This document shows positions 26,213-38,661 of a stretch of DNA of 64,000 bases, piece after piece. The notes under the pieces were generated by a model. It had not been told where the DNA came from. It did not search any database and saw nothing but the letters and a program-made list of their open reading frames with translations. This DNA is from Chaetorhynchus papuensis. Taxonomy: Eukaryota > Chordata > Aves > Passeriformes > Rhipiduridae. The DNA lies in contig VWYX01000082.1 of assembly GCA_013396525.1 (NCBI GenBank), forward strand, positions 34,353 to 98,352, given 5' to 3'. Made by a program: the position numbers and the translations under genes. The number at the start of each line of letters is the position of its first letter. Position 1 is the stretch's first letter.

Positions 26213-28653
26213 GAAAAGTATTTGTTTTTAAAGGATGACAAAACCCACCAATCTATGAACTGCACTGCCAGTGAGGGTAGTAACAAGCATTCGGCCCCTC
26301 AGTGTTCCAGTGTGGAAAGCCACTTGAGAGTCACTTATGATTGCCAAGTTATCAACTCCTTGATATAATTTTTCTTTACTACAGCTCCCTTTTTAGTAAT
26401 TTACATTACTACAGTAATGATTTTTCTCTTTTGATAAAATATAATTAACCGAATGAAAGATTCCATTTAAAAATCCTTACATAGAAGTCTCTTTACTTAA
26501 GCTTCAAAAGCTTTGTTGTTCAGATATTGACGTCAATCTTTGAGTTTCTTCAGGGGAAAAGAGGCAAAACCTGAAGGTTTTATTCATTAATTCAGATGTA
26601 AATCAAATACGAGCAGTTAGTTGCTTAGTCCTGTGTAAACACATATTTACTGCGGATATTTTAAATCTCACTTCAGAGTGACCTTGGAAAGACTGTGTCA
26701 AATGCCTAAGCCTACACTGTATCTGTTATATGCAATCTCCTTCCCATCAGTTTTCCCTGACAGTGGCATCTCAAGAACCCACATACATTATGTTTTTTCC
26801 ATTCATGTGCTTGCAGTTATAAAATGACAGGTAGCTTAATCAATGTTTTACATATACAGATCTATTACTTCATCGTTTTACAATAACACATCACACCCCA
26901 GGTACTGTCAAACTGAAAATTCTCTGAAATTATTGCGACTTCCTCTGACTCTGCTTGCATGTGAAACAGGCCCTACATTGCTGTAACTCTCTCACAGAGC
27001 AGTAGACAGGAAAACTTCCAAATGCTCAGCATGGCCTTGTCCCCTTTTACTGTCAGATATTAGTTACATGGACATTTAATTATATATATTTACAGCTGCT
27101 CCCTATTCAAAGATAGACTAGAAAAACAGGAGAAGGATGAAATTCAGCAGTGAGTGAGGGAAGCCAAGAACCAAGAAATGACTGTGACTGGATGACCGTA
27201 ATGTGCTTAATTGTCAGAAAGGCTGAACTGTTCAACAGGTTTGTGAGAAGGGACTAGAAAATAGAATGCAATGTAGCTGATGGGCTCAGAATAGCATTTT
27301 TAAAAGTGGGGAACCACAGAAACAGCACCCAGCTGAGTCAGTAGGACATGAGTGGAACAAAGTCAGCTTAAAACCGGGGAAGAAGAGAAAGGAAACAATA
27401 GTTTAAAAAAAGAGGAAATTTTAGAAGGTGTCAGAAGTTTCTAAAGTAGATGAATTTCCCATTATTCTCAGAGAAAGAAGAGGTTGGAGATGAGTTTTCA
27501 ATCAGCCAAAGATGATGAGGTGACAAAAGAGCAAACGTGCCTCTGTGAAAGTCTACACAAAAGTTGGAGTGTTGGAATATTTCATTTTCGCACTGAAGCT
27601 TAGAGCTTTCCAGAGATGGGTGTTTAAAGTAATAGGCCTCTTTGGGCTCAAGAATGATTACTGCAGAAAACTCACTTGATGAAAAGTGAGTGCACTTACC
27701 ATTCCATCATCTTCTCTCAAATGTTGTGCTTGCCACTTCCCTGATGCTTTGCAAACCAGAGCTTGGAAAACTTACAATTCAATAACAGGAAGCTCAAAGT
27801 GAGAGCAGTCATTCTCACAAAGTGGTTGGCCCATGGATACAAACCCGTTTCAAGCCTTTCTTTCTAAAGTGTTTCTCATCAAGGTAAGTATCTCTAACTG
27901 TGTGAAGAGATGTTGTGGTAAAAAAAAGAAACAAATAAAAAAACCACACACCCATCCAGGAAGTAAAGAAGTTGAGAAAGGAAAAATTAACTCCAACGCT
28001 TAAAAACCTTCCCAGTCATCCCTCTGTTTTTAATTATTTAAAATTTTAAATATTTTTTGGAAACCAGGTGACACAAGAGTTGGGCAAAACATCAGACAGC
28101 TGGATTAAATATATACTTTATGTATATATTCACAATGAGAGATGAAGGAGTCAAATTTTCAACATTGATGAGAGTTATTACACATTTTTCTCGACATACA
28201 TATTGTTAAAATGTTGTCTGAAAGCTAGTGTTAAATTTAAACCTTTGCCACCTTCTGTGTCAGAAAAAGATATAGCTTTAAACAAATTTGTAGATTAACG
28301 GCAACGAACCTATCGTATGTCAACTGTATAACATACAATAATTTCTGCACGTTAGGAAGCCCAAACACAGAACAGTAACAAAAATGAGAGTGATGGGCTC
28401 AGTCATCATATGGAAAACCAAAGTGTCTTTTGAAAACTCTGTCTCAAAAAATAATAGTTGCATGGAGAATGTACAGAGGTTTTAATTTCCCACTGTTTTG
28501 AATTTTGTATTTCAGGTCCACTTTCCAGGCTTTCTTAATTACTGTCATCTTTACCCTTTGAGCTGGTGAGAAATTTTAGCTACTTCTGCCTACTCCCAGA
28601 GGACACAGTACTGAAAATCCTGTTGTGGAATGACAGTCCTCAGCTCATGAACA
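26213..28653. other. Intergenic between the two LTRs, nothing recognised
   Basis: AT-rich DNA with almost no open frames after 26368. It holds no retroviral gag or pol, so the two flanking LTRs are not the ends of one provirus. Confidence 0.5.
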
Positions 28654-28920
28654 GTGTTTAGGCCCTTGTTTTGCAAAGATAGCTTCGAATTTTGGTGCTC
28701 CACATGTGGTCCAAGCCCTCACTCCCATCCCACCCCACACTGTGTGTCCTGCGGTTTCTTTGCCTACACCCCTTCCTCCTTGTGGCACCCCCTTCCCCTA
28801 CTTCTTGTCCCCCAGAGGGAAAGCACTCAGCTGGGAGGCAGCAACACACTCTGGCCTCTGAAACAATAGTCAAGGAGACACAGGGAAGAAAGGGGGAGAG
28901 AACAGAAAAGAGACAGAAAA

Positions 28921-29331
28921 TTGTCAGAAGGAGAATGGAGAGAGGAACAAGGGAGTCCCCATTCCACAGATGACGGGGAGAGGAGTGAGCCCACTGACCG
29001 TTGGCAAGCTTCTTTCACAAAAGGGTCAGAGCAGGCACGAAGGACAGAAAAGAGGTTTGAAGTCTTAGAAAGATGCCACAGACTTAAAGAAATATCTGCC
29101 AAAACCACAAACACTCAAGTAGGAGAAGGCATCCCTCGTGCCTGGAGATGCACATTCTTCCCTGCCTCTCCATCTTCTTACTCCTCAGGGGAAGACTGTG
29201 ACTCTGAAGTTTTCACAACATATGCTACAGCATATGTCAGTATGCCACCAATGCCGTATGGATCATTACCATCTCACAGCATAAACAGCACGGAGGGGGT
29301 TTCTCAGATCTTTGTAGTAAATGATGACTAG
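28921..29331 (+). CDS. Unassigned 136-codon open frame, coding status doubtful
   Basis: Frame from ATG at 28921 to TAG at 29329-29331. The first half is charged (many Glu, Arg and Lys; MSEGEWREEQGSPHSTDDGE start). The second half is less biased: Ser-rich SPSSYSSGEDCDSE, then TTYATAYVSMPPMPYGS and IFVVNDD at the end. No domain is recognised. Another frame (28692-28973) and minus frames overlap its start over a purine-rich stretch, which can keep several frames open by composition. It could be chance, a non-coding transcript or an exon of an unrecognised gene. I see no clear promoter, splice site or polyadenylation signal that decides this. Confidence 0.2.
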   Translation: MSEGEWREEQGSPHSTDDGERSEPTDRWQASFTKGSEQARRTEKRFEVLERCHRLKEISAKTTNTQVGEGIPRAWRCTFFPASPSSYSSGEDCDSEVFTTYATAYVSMPPMPYGSLPSHSINSTEGVSQIFVVNDD

Positions 29332-30204
29332 AAACAGCTTAAAAGCATACATATGATGTGTTAGTTGTTAAGATCCTTCAATCTGGAGATTTCAAACGTT
29401 TTTTCAATTGTAGCATTCATCTCTTGAGAGCATGTCATTACAATAAATTCTGTGGCATAAGTCTTTGCATTTCCTCCAGAAATACTGTCAATTGTTCCTT
29501 TGTCCTTGACTAGAGCTGAAATCCAAAGGAATAGGAAGTACTCTCTGCCTAGAGTAGTAGGCATACTTTAGGATACTTTATTACTGATGAATGAGAGGTA
29601 CAAAACAGTCACATGGACCTCTCACCCAGGGAATGTTTCTCATTCAATCCTGCATGTGCCATGCCATCATTCCGGTTGTTTGCTGTTCTCTAAAATTATT
29701 TTCTTTCCTGACATATGTTTGTGGGAGAATCGAAGGATTCCAGTGCAGTGGCAGACAGAAGCGTTGACAAGATCTTAAAGTGGCAGACCTTGAGCCAATT
29801 TAAGTAGAAGAATGCAGATGAGGAAGGTACATTTGGAAAAAACCTTGGCTGATGGCAGACACCACCACAGCTCACAAGCCTAAACCCTATGGAGAGTCTT
29901 CTTCTGATGCGCTTACCCAGGAAACACAGTTGGTACATAGTTAGTTTGGAAGGTGTTCAGATCTCATTTCAGCATCAGACATACAAAACTCTGGATTCTG
30001 ACCTCTCTGGCCATTCTGGCCACGCATGCCAGGATGCAAAATGTTTGATGATGGGCATGTAAAAGTTGCCTGTAAGTGAGACATGCTTGAAAAGCTGTCT
30101 CCAAACCCTGCTCTTCTAACATGTTCACAGCAGCATGGCAGCTCTGAGCTGGGTCACTTCTCTTGTTGTTTTACTCAGACTTCATGGGAGTGGAACCACG
30201 GAGC

Positions 30205-30303
30205 AGCCCTGGTGGCAGCATGGACAAGATGCCTAGGCAGAAGTGTTGGACTAGATGATCTCCAGAAGTCCCTTCCAATCCTAACAATTCTGTGGTTCTA
30301 TGA
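30205..30303 (+). repeat. CR1 LINE 3' end, short
   Basis: GTTGGACTAGATGATCTCCA, CCCTTCCAATCCTAACA and ATTCTGTGGTTCTATGA form the last part of a CR1 3' UTR with its terminal repeat. Severely 5'-truncated. Confidence 0.8.
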
Positions 30304-31660
30304 GCTCTGTGGAAATGTGTACAGGAATAGAAACAAAGCCTGCCTCTGCAGATGTCCTTTTCCTTCTTCAGACTGTCCCAGGCAGGTTTTAGCTATTCAA
30401 GAACACATGGCTACTCAAGTAGCTGAAATGAAAAAAAATGAACTTTATCCTTAAAGACTCTTATCGTATATACGAGAAAAATAACATAGATTAGGATCAC
30501 ACTAACTAGAAGGGTCAGACTGGTTCATATAGCCCCCTTTTTGTTAAATAATATTAAACTGGCTTGTTCTGCATTTCTAATGAGACAGAGGGCTAGCATA
30601 AGCCCTCATGGGCCAGTCCTAGACCCAATGTAGAGCAGAGCTGAACAAGACAGTGCAAAACAAGCACAGTCTTTCACTTTTGGTCATTATCAAGCTGACT
30701 CTGTATAAACTAAGCAAACAAAAACTCCAAACAAAATTTCCTCCCATCCTCTGCCTTTACAAACACTTGTGCAAAGTTTGTTTTTGTTGACACTCACTTT
30801 TTTGGCTCCACAGGTGCTGCCAGCAGCGTGAGAGACATTATGTTCAGTCTTAGCCCATCTAGACTTCTGATGAAGAGACCAGGGCTAAGACTGGTTAAAA
30901 TAAAATACTCACCCTGAATAATCTCACTGATTCTAGAACAATACATGAGTCTCTTGAGAAGACATATGTAAATAAAACTCAAGTATCAACCCACTGAGAA
31001 GCAGTGTTTTTTCTGTGGTGTGAACAAAGCCCCTCAGGCCCATCTCTGATAATAAAAGAGACCTTTGTCCCTTATGCATTGCCAGCAATGGAACCAACTG
31101 ATATGGACCTAGCAATGGGCCACTAAACATTGTCAAAAGCAGGAGATTATCTGATTGTCGTGTACATGGTTTTACCAGCAGTTGAGGACTACACTGCACA
31201 AATAATATGCAGGTGTAACACATTCATGCTCTTGCTTAGGAAATGAGGCCTGGTCATATTTGTGTTGTGATCTGTATTTTATCATTAGCAGTTGTTTAAT
31301 TTGTACTGCCTTTACAGTAGTGCTAGTATGATTTCCATTGCATGCACCGGTGTCTGTAGTTGCCTTGATCTCTACACATGTTCTTCTGTTTACTCCATAA
31401 AAATGGGATCAAAAGCTCTCTGTTGCTCGGACTATTTGTTTCCATTATGTAGACTAAAAAGGAAGTTAGTGCCTGTTCATTGTCCCTGACAAAGAAATAC
31501 ACTCAGAATTATACCTACTGTGTTTTAGAACATGTTTTGCCAGAAACAGTGCCATCAGACAGAACAGATACCATCAACATAGTCTTATTTTGTCACAATC
31601 AGGAAAAAGACATCTCGCAGCAGGCATTTTGCTTTTTTTCTTTTTTCCCTTTTTTTCTGT

Positions 31661-31665
31661 GGCAT
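31661..31665. repeat. Target-site duplication, left copy (GGCAT)
   Basis: GGCAT immediately before the LTR terminus, repeated exactly after its other end at 32226-32230. Five bases is a length used by avian ERV-L-type integrases. Confidence 0.8.
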
Positions 31666-32225
31666 TGTTGTTGTTTAAGCCCAGATGGAAATTAGGCACC
31701 ACAGAATGACTTGCTTGCTCAACCCCCAATCTCCTCCCCTGCTATCCTGGTGGAATGGGAAGGAAAATCAATGTAAAACTGTAGGTTGAGATGAGAGCAG
31801 TTTAATAATTGAAAATAAAGTAAAATGCAACAATAATGATAAATAATAATGATAATAAAAAAGGGGAAAAATTGCTCACCACACAATTATGAATACCAGA
31901 CCCTGCTCCCACAACCAGATCAGCTGCCCTTCCAGGTAACTCCCCCCAGTTTATATACTAAGCATGGTGTTCTGTGGTGTGGAATATCCCTTCAGTGAGT
32001 TCTGGCCACCTGTCCCAGCTGTGCTCCCTCCCAGTTTCTTTTGTGTATGTCCTAACTGGCAGAGCACGACACAAGAAAAAAAAGTCCTTGACTTGGGATA
32101 AGCACAACTCAGCAGAAAAGCAAAACACAGTGTGTTATCTACACCATTCTCATTCTGAATGCAAAACACAGCTCTGTAACAGGTGCGGGGAAGAAATTAA
32201 CTCTATCCCAGCTGAAACCAGGTCA
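31666..32225 (-). mobile_element. Solo LTR, copy 2 of a mosaic pair, with intact target-site duplication
   Basis: Minus-strand LTR of 560 bases beginning at 32225 (TGACCTGGTTTCAGCTGG) and ending at 31666 with a TTAAACAACAACA end. It is flanked by the perfect direct repeat GGCAT. Bases 31894-32220 are about 99 percent identical to 25881-26207; the remaining part, 31666-31893, is only loosely similar to copy 1 and 32 bases shorter. The flanking duplication around a single LTR shows an independent insertion followed by LTR-LTR recombination to a solo LTR. Confidence 0.9.
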
Positions 32226-32230
32226 GGCAT
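32226..32230. repeat. Target-site duplication, right copy (GGCAT)
   Basis: Exact repeat of 31661-31665 directly after the LTR terminus. Confidence 0.8.
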
Positions 32231-35200
32231 CTAAGTGTAAGAGGGTCTTCCAAGAATTCTAAATGAGATCACTTTTACAAAGACAACAGTAAGAGTTCCC
32301 GGTGTCACCATAATAGTTCCTCAGTCATTAGTACCACCACCTTAGGATTCAACCTTCTCTCTCTGAAATGTCTGTATTTGCAAAGATAATCTGCAAGTGG
32401 AAGATTTCTTGTATTTTGAAAACTGGTTTCTTTCGTGTCCCATACCAAAATAAACCGGGAGGAGAATCACCATGCTTTGGACAGCATTATCAAGTCTGGT
32501 TCAACTGAGGCTTTCTTTGGTAGATTCATGCTTGTCAGATAATGTGCAAGTTTTTTTCTTGACTACTAGTGCAGTTAAGTCAAATAGTTCTCAGGTATTA
32601 GGCTAGCTCCTTCTTTGATGGCTAATGAGTAAACTACCTGACTGGATTTGTGCAGAACTATAACAAGTGTATCTGAGAAAGCATAAAGCATGAAAAGAAT
32701 GCAGTTCACTACTGCAGCCACCTCAAGCAGTTGTAGTTGGAGTAAAAGACATTGAAAAAAAATTTTTTGCCACATAACTAAGCACATGCAAGTGAGCCTA
32801 GTGTAGAAGCCATTTTTGCCTGATGCCTGTGTTGTAGGATTTTGGGAGATGTTTGCACACACCAAAGACCTTGTCTCAGAGAAGAAATAAATCTAGATGC
32901 AGCTGAAAGAACCTATGACTATTTTAGGGATTATTTAAAGAATAAGGAGGGGATGAAGGTAACTTCTAATGCAGGAACAAATTTGGTACATTTTTAGCAT
33001 CCTGTTGAATCCTCTAAGATCTGCAAAGGACAAGGTCTTTATAGATCAGAATAGCAATGGTTAGATAAAGAATTCTATTTTTATAGTTATTGCAATATAC
33101 TCAGACGTGGAAAAGAAAGCACATCTTTCTTCCCCTTAGCATGAATATTGTGAAAGAACATTAGGGAGCAGGTTTATGGAAAGTAAAGCTACTTCTATTG
33201 AAAGTCTAGAATTTCCCTGTAAAAAAAAAAAAAAAAGAGAAAATACTATGGTGGATAAGACCAACATTTTAGTTTTTTCCTTTTGACTGTTATTTAGCAA
33301 AGTCTTCTTTGGAAACAGTCAGGTTGAAGTCTCCATGACAGAAATACACTTTCTGAAACTAGCCGAAAGCATCTTTGGAGAATATGTTCCCTTTCATGCC
33401 CAACTGAAAATGCTTTTATGAAAAATTTTCCAGAAGAGGGAGCCTTTTCAAAGCTGGATATTGCTAGAAAGAGCAAAACCACCACTCATCCTGCACTGCT
33501 CACAAGGGCTTCAGTTCATTCTGTTGACAAACGCACACAGCAGGATTCATAGAATGACATAAGGAAATATGAAGAACAGCTAATGCAAGAAAGCCAAATA
33601 TATCCAAGCTCTCCACAGTACATTGTTGTTGAAGGGCTTTGAGCCCTCTAAGTATTTTGAGAGTGTTTTGTGGAGGGTTTCTGAAGGATGGGTGCTCACA
33701 TCTTATGTATACCTTTCCTGAAGTTCCTATTAACACAGTCATAGATCTGACAGATGAAGAACAGCTCAAAGTCAGTAGCTCCTGTCTCATGTTGTTAGAA
33801 GAAACATATCTCAATTGAAGTGAAAGTAATGGGGAGACCTTCTTATTTAGGTGTTGAGAATACTACACCTATCCAATCTCTTTTAAGGAGCCTTTAAAAT
33901 TCTGTTGAAGTTCTTGCAACACAGTGTGAGCAGGTTACTGCTCTCCAAAGTGGATTACTTTGCTGTATTTAGAAGTAAGCATTTAAGCTCTTGAATAGTG
34001 GTTCTAGTATCTCTGGAAGGCAAGGAAGGCTCATTGTTCTTCCCTCTTCCTTGTAAATAGTTTGCCAGACACTGCAACAATCAATACACCAGAAACGAAC
34101 CATTTACTTGAGTAAATAAATACACCTCCTAAGGATGTCTTGTCACTTCTTTCTCAACAATAAATTTCCCTCTACTTTTCAAGGGTACCGTTTTCTACAA
34201 CTGCTACTCAAGATTATGTCCTTATTAGTATGTTTTTCTTAACCCTCTCTCCCATAGTAAGATGATTCTCCTGTTCCCCCTTACGTCTACAAGGCAACTA
34301 ACGAAAACTGTATTGTTGCCTGGAATAGAACACGTCTTTCCCACACAGCATTAAAATTGTAATCTAAAAGCAAATCCTTAATTGAAAGGCTTTCAAGGTG
34401 CACAATGTGGCAATATGCACACATGATAGAGTGTTTCTACAATTTTTATAAGTTTAGTTGATTACTATACCTATAATATTGTCCAATTAAAAGAGCAGTG
34501 GGTTAGGTATTTTTTCCCTTGTTCTGCCCCACTGGAGTTATTCCAGGGGTTTTCTTGTTATGTCTTTTAAATTCTAGTGGAAAACAAAGTGTCCTTGCTA
34601 GCCTAAAAGGCAAGACTAAACAGAATTCCAAGAAGATAGCATAATATCTGGGAAAGTGCAGCTTCTATGCTAAAGTGACAAAGAGTTAGAAACCACACAG
34701 CTGTATATTAAAATCTACAAAACTACAGATATACACAAAAAGCAAAAGCAAAACTCTTTAGGCATCAATCTTTAGCTTGTGAAAACCTTATTGTGCCCAG
34801 CAGTCCTGAAGGCAGAGGACAAGCTGAGACCTGGACTGGTGGTGGGGATTACAGTAAAACAGACTTTGGTACTATTACTGATGTGGCTATTCTAGGCCAT
34901 GCCTAATTTTTAGAAACCTTGAGCTCATATTACCTGCAGCTAAACAGTATGAGGATTTTGTAGCAGGAAACACAACTTCACACCTCCATCTATTGCAAGA
35001 TTTTTCAGCATCCAAATTTCATGTATTCTATAATTCATTCTACTACTTTCTCTAAGGTTACTACAGACAGGCACTAACACCCTTACTACAACCTACAAAG
35101 GTGATAAGAATTGTAGGGGAATAAGCAGACATCATTTTGGGAAAAGATTATCTTCAGGAATGGCTGTGTAGCACTCTGGGAAGCGGAGGTATAAAGTGCC

Positions 35201-36970
35201 AGAGGGGCCCCTTAACAGCAAGCCACCTTAGCCAAAGCATATCACATTTTTTAATACGAAAAAAATTACCTAAAAACAGGGTAAAAAAAGTATTTAACAT
35301 GAAATTTTGATCAACAAAACCTCCAAGTGGGCCGCATAGTAAATAAAAAGGCTAGATACCTGTATCCCTACCTGTTTTCTGGGGAAGAGCTTTTACTGAG
35401 TCTCTCCTGCCATCTAGTGATCCAACAAAGGAAAAATTCCAGCGTCCTTCGATGGTGTGTGAAATCAAAATAAAGGTGATCAAAACTGGCAGATACAGAA
35501 AGCAAGATGGGAACAGTGCTTCTGTAAATTCATGGAATGATCAGAGGAAAAAAGGATGAAAAGAGGGAAGCAAGATGCTTGGGAATCCAACAGTTACCTG
35601 GGAAATGAAGCCTGACCTGAAATCGCAGTCTGGGCTCTGCCATGGTTTTATTATGGCAGTAAGGTAGCACAAGGGGTGAAGTGATAGGTCTGTGGAGATC
35701 TCATTTTTCCTATAGCTGGTTTCAGGTGAAGCCATAATCATAATCCCATAATCACTTATGAGTGGAAAATATGTATAGCACAGAGGGTACCGTAGCTGAC
35801 TTCAGCTGAGTTCTCTCCAAGAATAGCCCACAGCTGCAAGGATCAGTTCCTTTTTTGAAATGACTGAGCATGATTATTCAAAAAACTGTGGAGGATGGAT
35901 GTCTTCTATGTGGTATTCCTGAACTGAAAATAGAGAAAACTTTTTTTAGTGGCTCCTTGGGGAAGTACCTGTGACAAAGAAATTATTCCAAATAAAGAGA
36001 CAAGATACTTCAGAGGCTTTCCCTATATAATAATTACTGTAATACGGCCAAAGAGCCCACTAGAGTCAAATGAGAGTTTTGTAAGACAATTTCAGTCAGC
36101 ATTTAATGATACTTGGATTATTTAGGGCTATAAACAGCTATGGAAGATAGGTGGGATCATGCAATGTAATGGTAGGTAGTTGTTTGGTATGGACACCAAA
36201 TTTGTGCCCCTGCTGTTGCTTGTGCTGAGGTGCTGCAGAAGTGTGGGACTTCTTCTTCAGAGAGAGGAAATAAGGCTGGTGTGAACCTATCCACGGTCTT
36301 GTTTCTGAACCAGAAACTAGAGCTCTTAGTTCAGGCAAAGTACCAGGCTGGTGAAGGTATATCTGTTTCAATCCATGTGTAAGAGACAGAAACTAGGCGT
36401 GTAATGCATATTTTCTCCTTACTTTCCAGCACAGAATCAGAGAGATGGATTTCCGGGGTGTATAGACCCACAGCTGCAGAAGTCCCGCTCTTTCATTTCT
36501 GCTAACAACTTTTGCTGTAACACAGCTTCTAACAACACACCCGGGTTGCTGCTTCATTTTACTAGTCAGGAACAGAGATAAGAAACTTTCTGAAGTGAAC
36601 GTGGGGTACAAAACTCACAACTGGACACAAATCCACGTTTATTATACTAGGTTTGGGACCATTCTCCCTAACATAGGGAATCCAAATGTTGTAATGCAAT
36701 TGGTGCTGAGGTAGGAACAGTTCCCTAGCAGGTGGAAAACAAGTAAACAAGAAAACTCAGATGTGATATATCTTACATATGTTTAATTCTGGGAAAAAAA
36801 GCAAAATTTTGCATGTAAAAACTTAGTATTTTCTCATTTCATCTAGACAAATGTGATCCTGGGCTGCCATCTATATTTGCCGTCAGGGAACAAGCAGAAT
36901 GTCATGTAGGGTGCTCCCATTTCTAGCCACCTGACATCAAAGGCATCAATCAATATAGCAAAAATAAAAT
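32231..36970. other. Intergenic, nothing recognised
   Basis: AT-rich DNA with scattered short open frames lacking domains. A run of 16 A lies at 33221-33236, but I see no recognisable retrocopied gene upstream of it. Confidence 0.5.
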
Positions 36971-36979
36971 ATTCACTGT

Positions 36980-37075
36980 GGCAACCATGGCAACATATGC
37001 ATTCTGATCAATGCCTTATGTGGTAATGCACTGGTTGCTATAGTGAATCTCTGTGCTGCAGAATACCATAGCAAC
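36980..37075. promoter_or_regulatory. Cluster of three X-box (RFX)-like motifs
   Basis: Three motifs related to the RFX consensus GTTGCCATGGCAAC occur in 96 bases: GGCAACCATGGCAAC at 36980-36994, GGTTGCTATAG at 37033-37043 and CCATAGCAAC at 37066-37075. The last two face each other as an inverted repeat. Each has one good half-site and a weaker partner half. No promoter or first exon is recognised nearby, so a distal element or chance are both possible. Confidence 0.3.
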
Positions 37076-37883
37076 AAGGAAATGCTTTTATTTTTTTCCC
37101 CCTCTATAAAATCATCAGGAGCTAGTGAACTAGTTTTTACCAGTCTGTTTTCCAGTTTTGTATTCTCATGTTTCAGATTCATAGCTTCACAAAGCTAAAC
37201 AGAAATGTGTGCAGTTGTGCACATACAATACACATTATTGTATTAAACTAAGTATTTTCATTGGTGTCTCTGCACTGATAGACTTTAAAGCCAGCTCAAA
37301 ATCAAACACAAGGAAAAAACTCCTGTCTGATTTACACTGTCATAAGTGTATGATAACTTAAGCTTTAGTGAAGATACACCAAGATTAGACTGATGTAAAT
37401 GAGAATTGATTCAGCCTCTCAAATACCAAAGTTTTGTGACCTGACGCTTGTTTTTATGTTGCTATCAGAAAACAGCATAGGATTGCAGCAGACCGATTTA
37501 TTCTGTGGGTCTGCTCACAGAACTGGGATGGTCCCATATGGGTGAACTGTGGCCACAAATGCCAAACTCACACCAGCTGCTCCTAGGACACATCCAGCTG
37601 TGCTGGTGACTGCCAAGCAGGGCTGTGCTCCCCATTCCATGTGCCTCACAAGGACGGAGAGCTTCCCTTGTCCTGCACCAATGCCCTCGACATAGATTTG
37701 TCTTGTAAAACAACTGGTGGGGCTGATATTCAGAGACACCTTCACACCTATATGGCACTGCTAATACAACACATCTAATGCAAGCTATTTCTAGTTGAAA
37801 TTTGAAAGTCTGTCAGTGATCCACAGACTCACAACACTGATTTGGTTCCATAACTTGCTGTATACGATATGCCTCTTTGACAG

Positions 37884-38094
37884 TGTTCTTGTTTTGACTG
37901 GGATAGGTTTATTTCTCTTCCTAGTAGGTGTTACAGTGCTATGTTTTGGATTTAGATTGAAAATTATGTTGATAACACACTGATGCTTTACTTGTTGTTA
38001 GGTAGGGCTTACCATAAATCAAGGACTTTTTAGCTTCTCATACCACCCCAACAGTGAATAGGCTGCAGGGCAGCACAAGAATTTGGAAGAAAAC
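37884..38094 (+). mobile_element. Outer ERV-L-type LTR, 5' part
   Basis: Starts TGTTCTTGTTTTGACTGGGA and continues TTACAGTGCTATGTTTTGGA, ATGTTGATAACACACTGATG and CAAGGACTTTTTAGCTTCTC, in the order of the common avian ERV-L LTR. It stops at about 38094, where a second LTR is inserted, and resumes at 38662. Confidence 0.85.
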
Positions 38095-38661
38095 AGTCCT
38101 GGCTCCACACATAAGAGGGTTAATTTTTGCTGGCCTAAGAGAGGGTGTGGCCAGGACCTGGAGGTTACTCTACACCAATTTACTATCCATTATTCTATAC
38201 TACCTCACATCACTGCTGTGGGACAGAGGAAGGGAGTCTCTGCTGAGGTGAAGGGGTTCCTTCTGGTTGAGTAAGCAAGGAGTGGTGCGGTAATGCTGAT
38301 TTCCAGAGGGAAATGTTGGGTGATGCTGGTTCTGAGATGGAGGGAGCAGCTGGAATGGTGTGGCTGCTGTCAGGTTGAGCTCTTTGGTGAGGGAATTTTT
38401 GCACGTGAATCACTCTCATTTTCTTTTGTACATTTTTGCTATTCATATAGCTGCTGTTATTGTTTGTTTTATCTCATTGCTGTTTCCAGTAAGTTGTTCT
38501 TATCTCAACGCATGGTCATCACCTTTTGTGCCTCCAATTCTCCTCTCCAGCCACTCAGAGGGAGAAGAGGGATCGGGAGGCTAAGCGAGGGAGTTGCGGT
38601 GTGGTTTGGAGAGTCTCAGTGAGAGCACTACACTGGGGAGTACCATTCCTAAGCCATGACA
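38095..38661 (+). mobile_element. Inner LTR nested in the outer LTR
   Basis: Begins near 38095 (AGTCCTGGCTCCACAC, TG mutated to AG) with AAGAGGGTTAATTTTTGCTG and ends at 38661 with CCTAAGCCATGACA. It contains TTATCTCATTGCTGTTTCCA and GTTGTTCTTATCTCAACGCA, shared with the LTR at 3365-3833, so it belongs to another LTR group than its host. The host LTR continues on its right. The flanking bases do not give a clean duplication. The left boundary is certain only to a few bases. Confidence 0.75.

Noticed and set aside
25621..32225. Two same-strand LTRs as the ends of one full provirus
   Set aside because: No gag or pol lies between them, a CR1 and unique DNA do, the outer flanks do not match, and copy 2 alone has a perfect target-site duplication.
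33200..33240. Poly-A run as the tail of a processed pseudogene
   Set aside because: No recognisable reverse-transcribed gene upstream and no visible flanking duplication.
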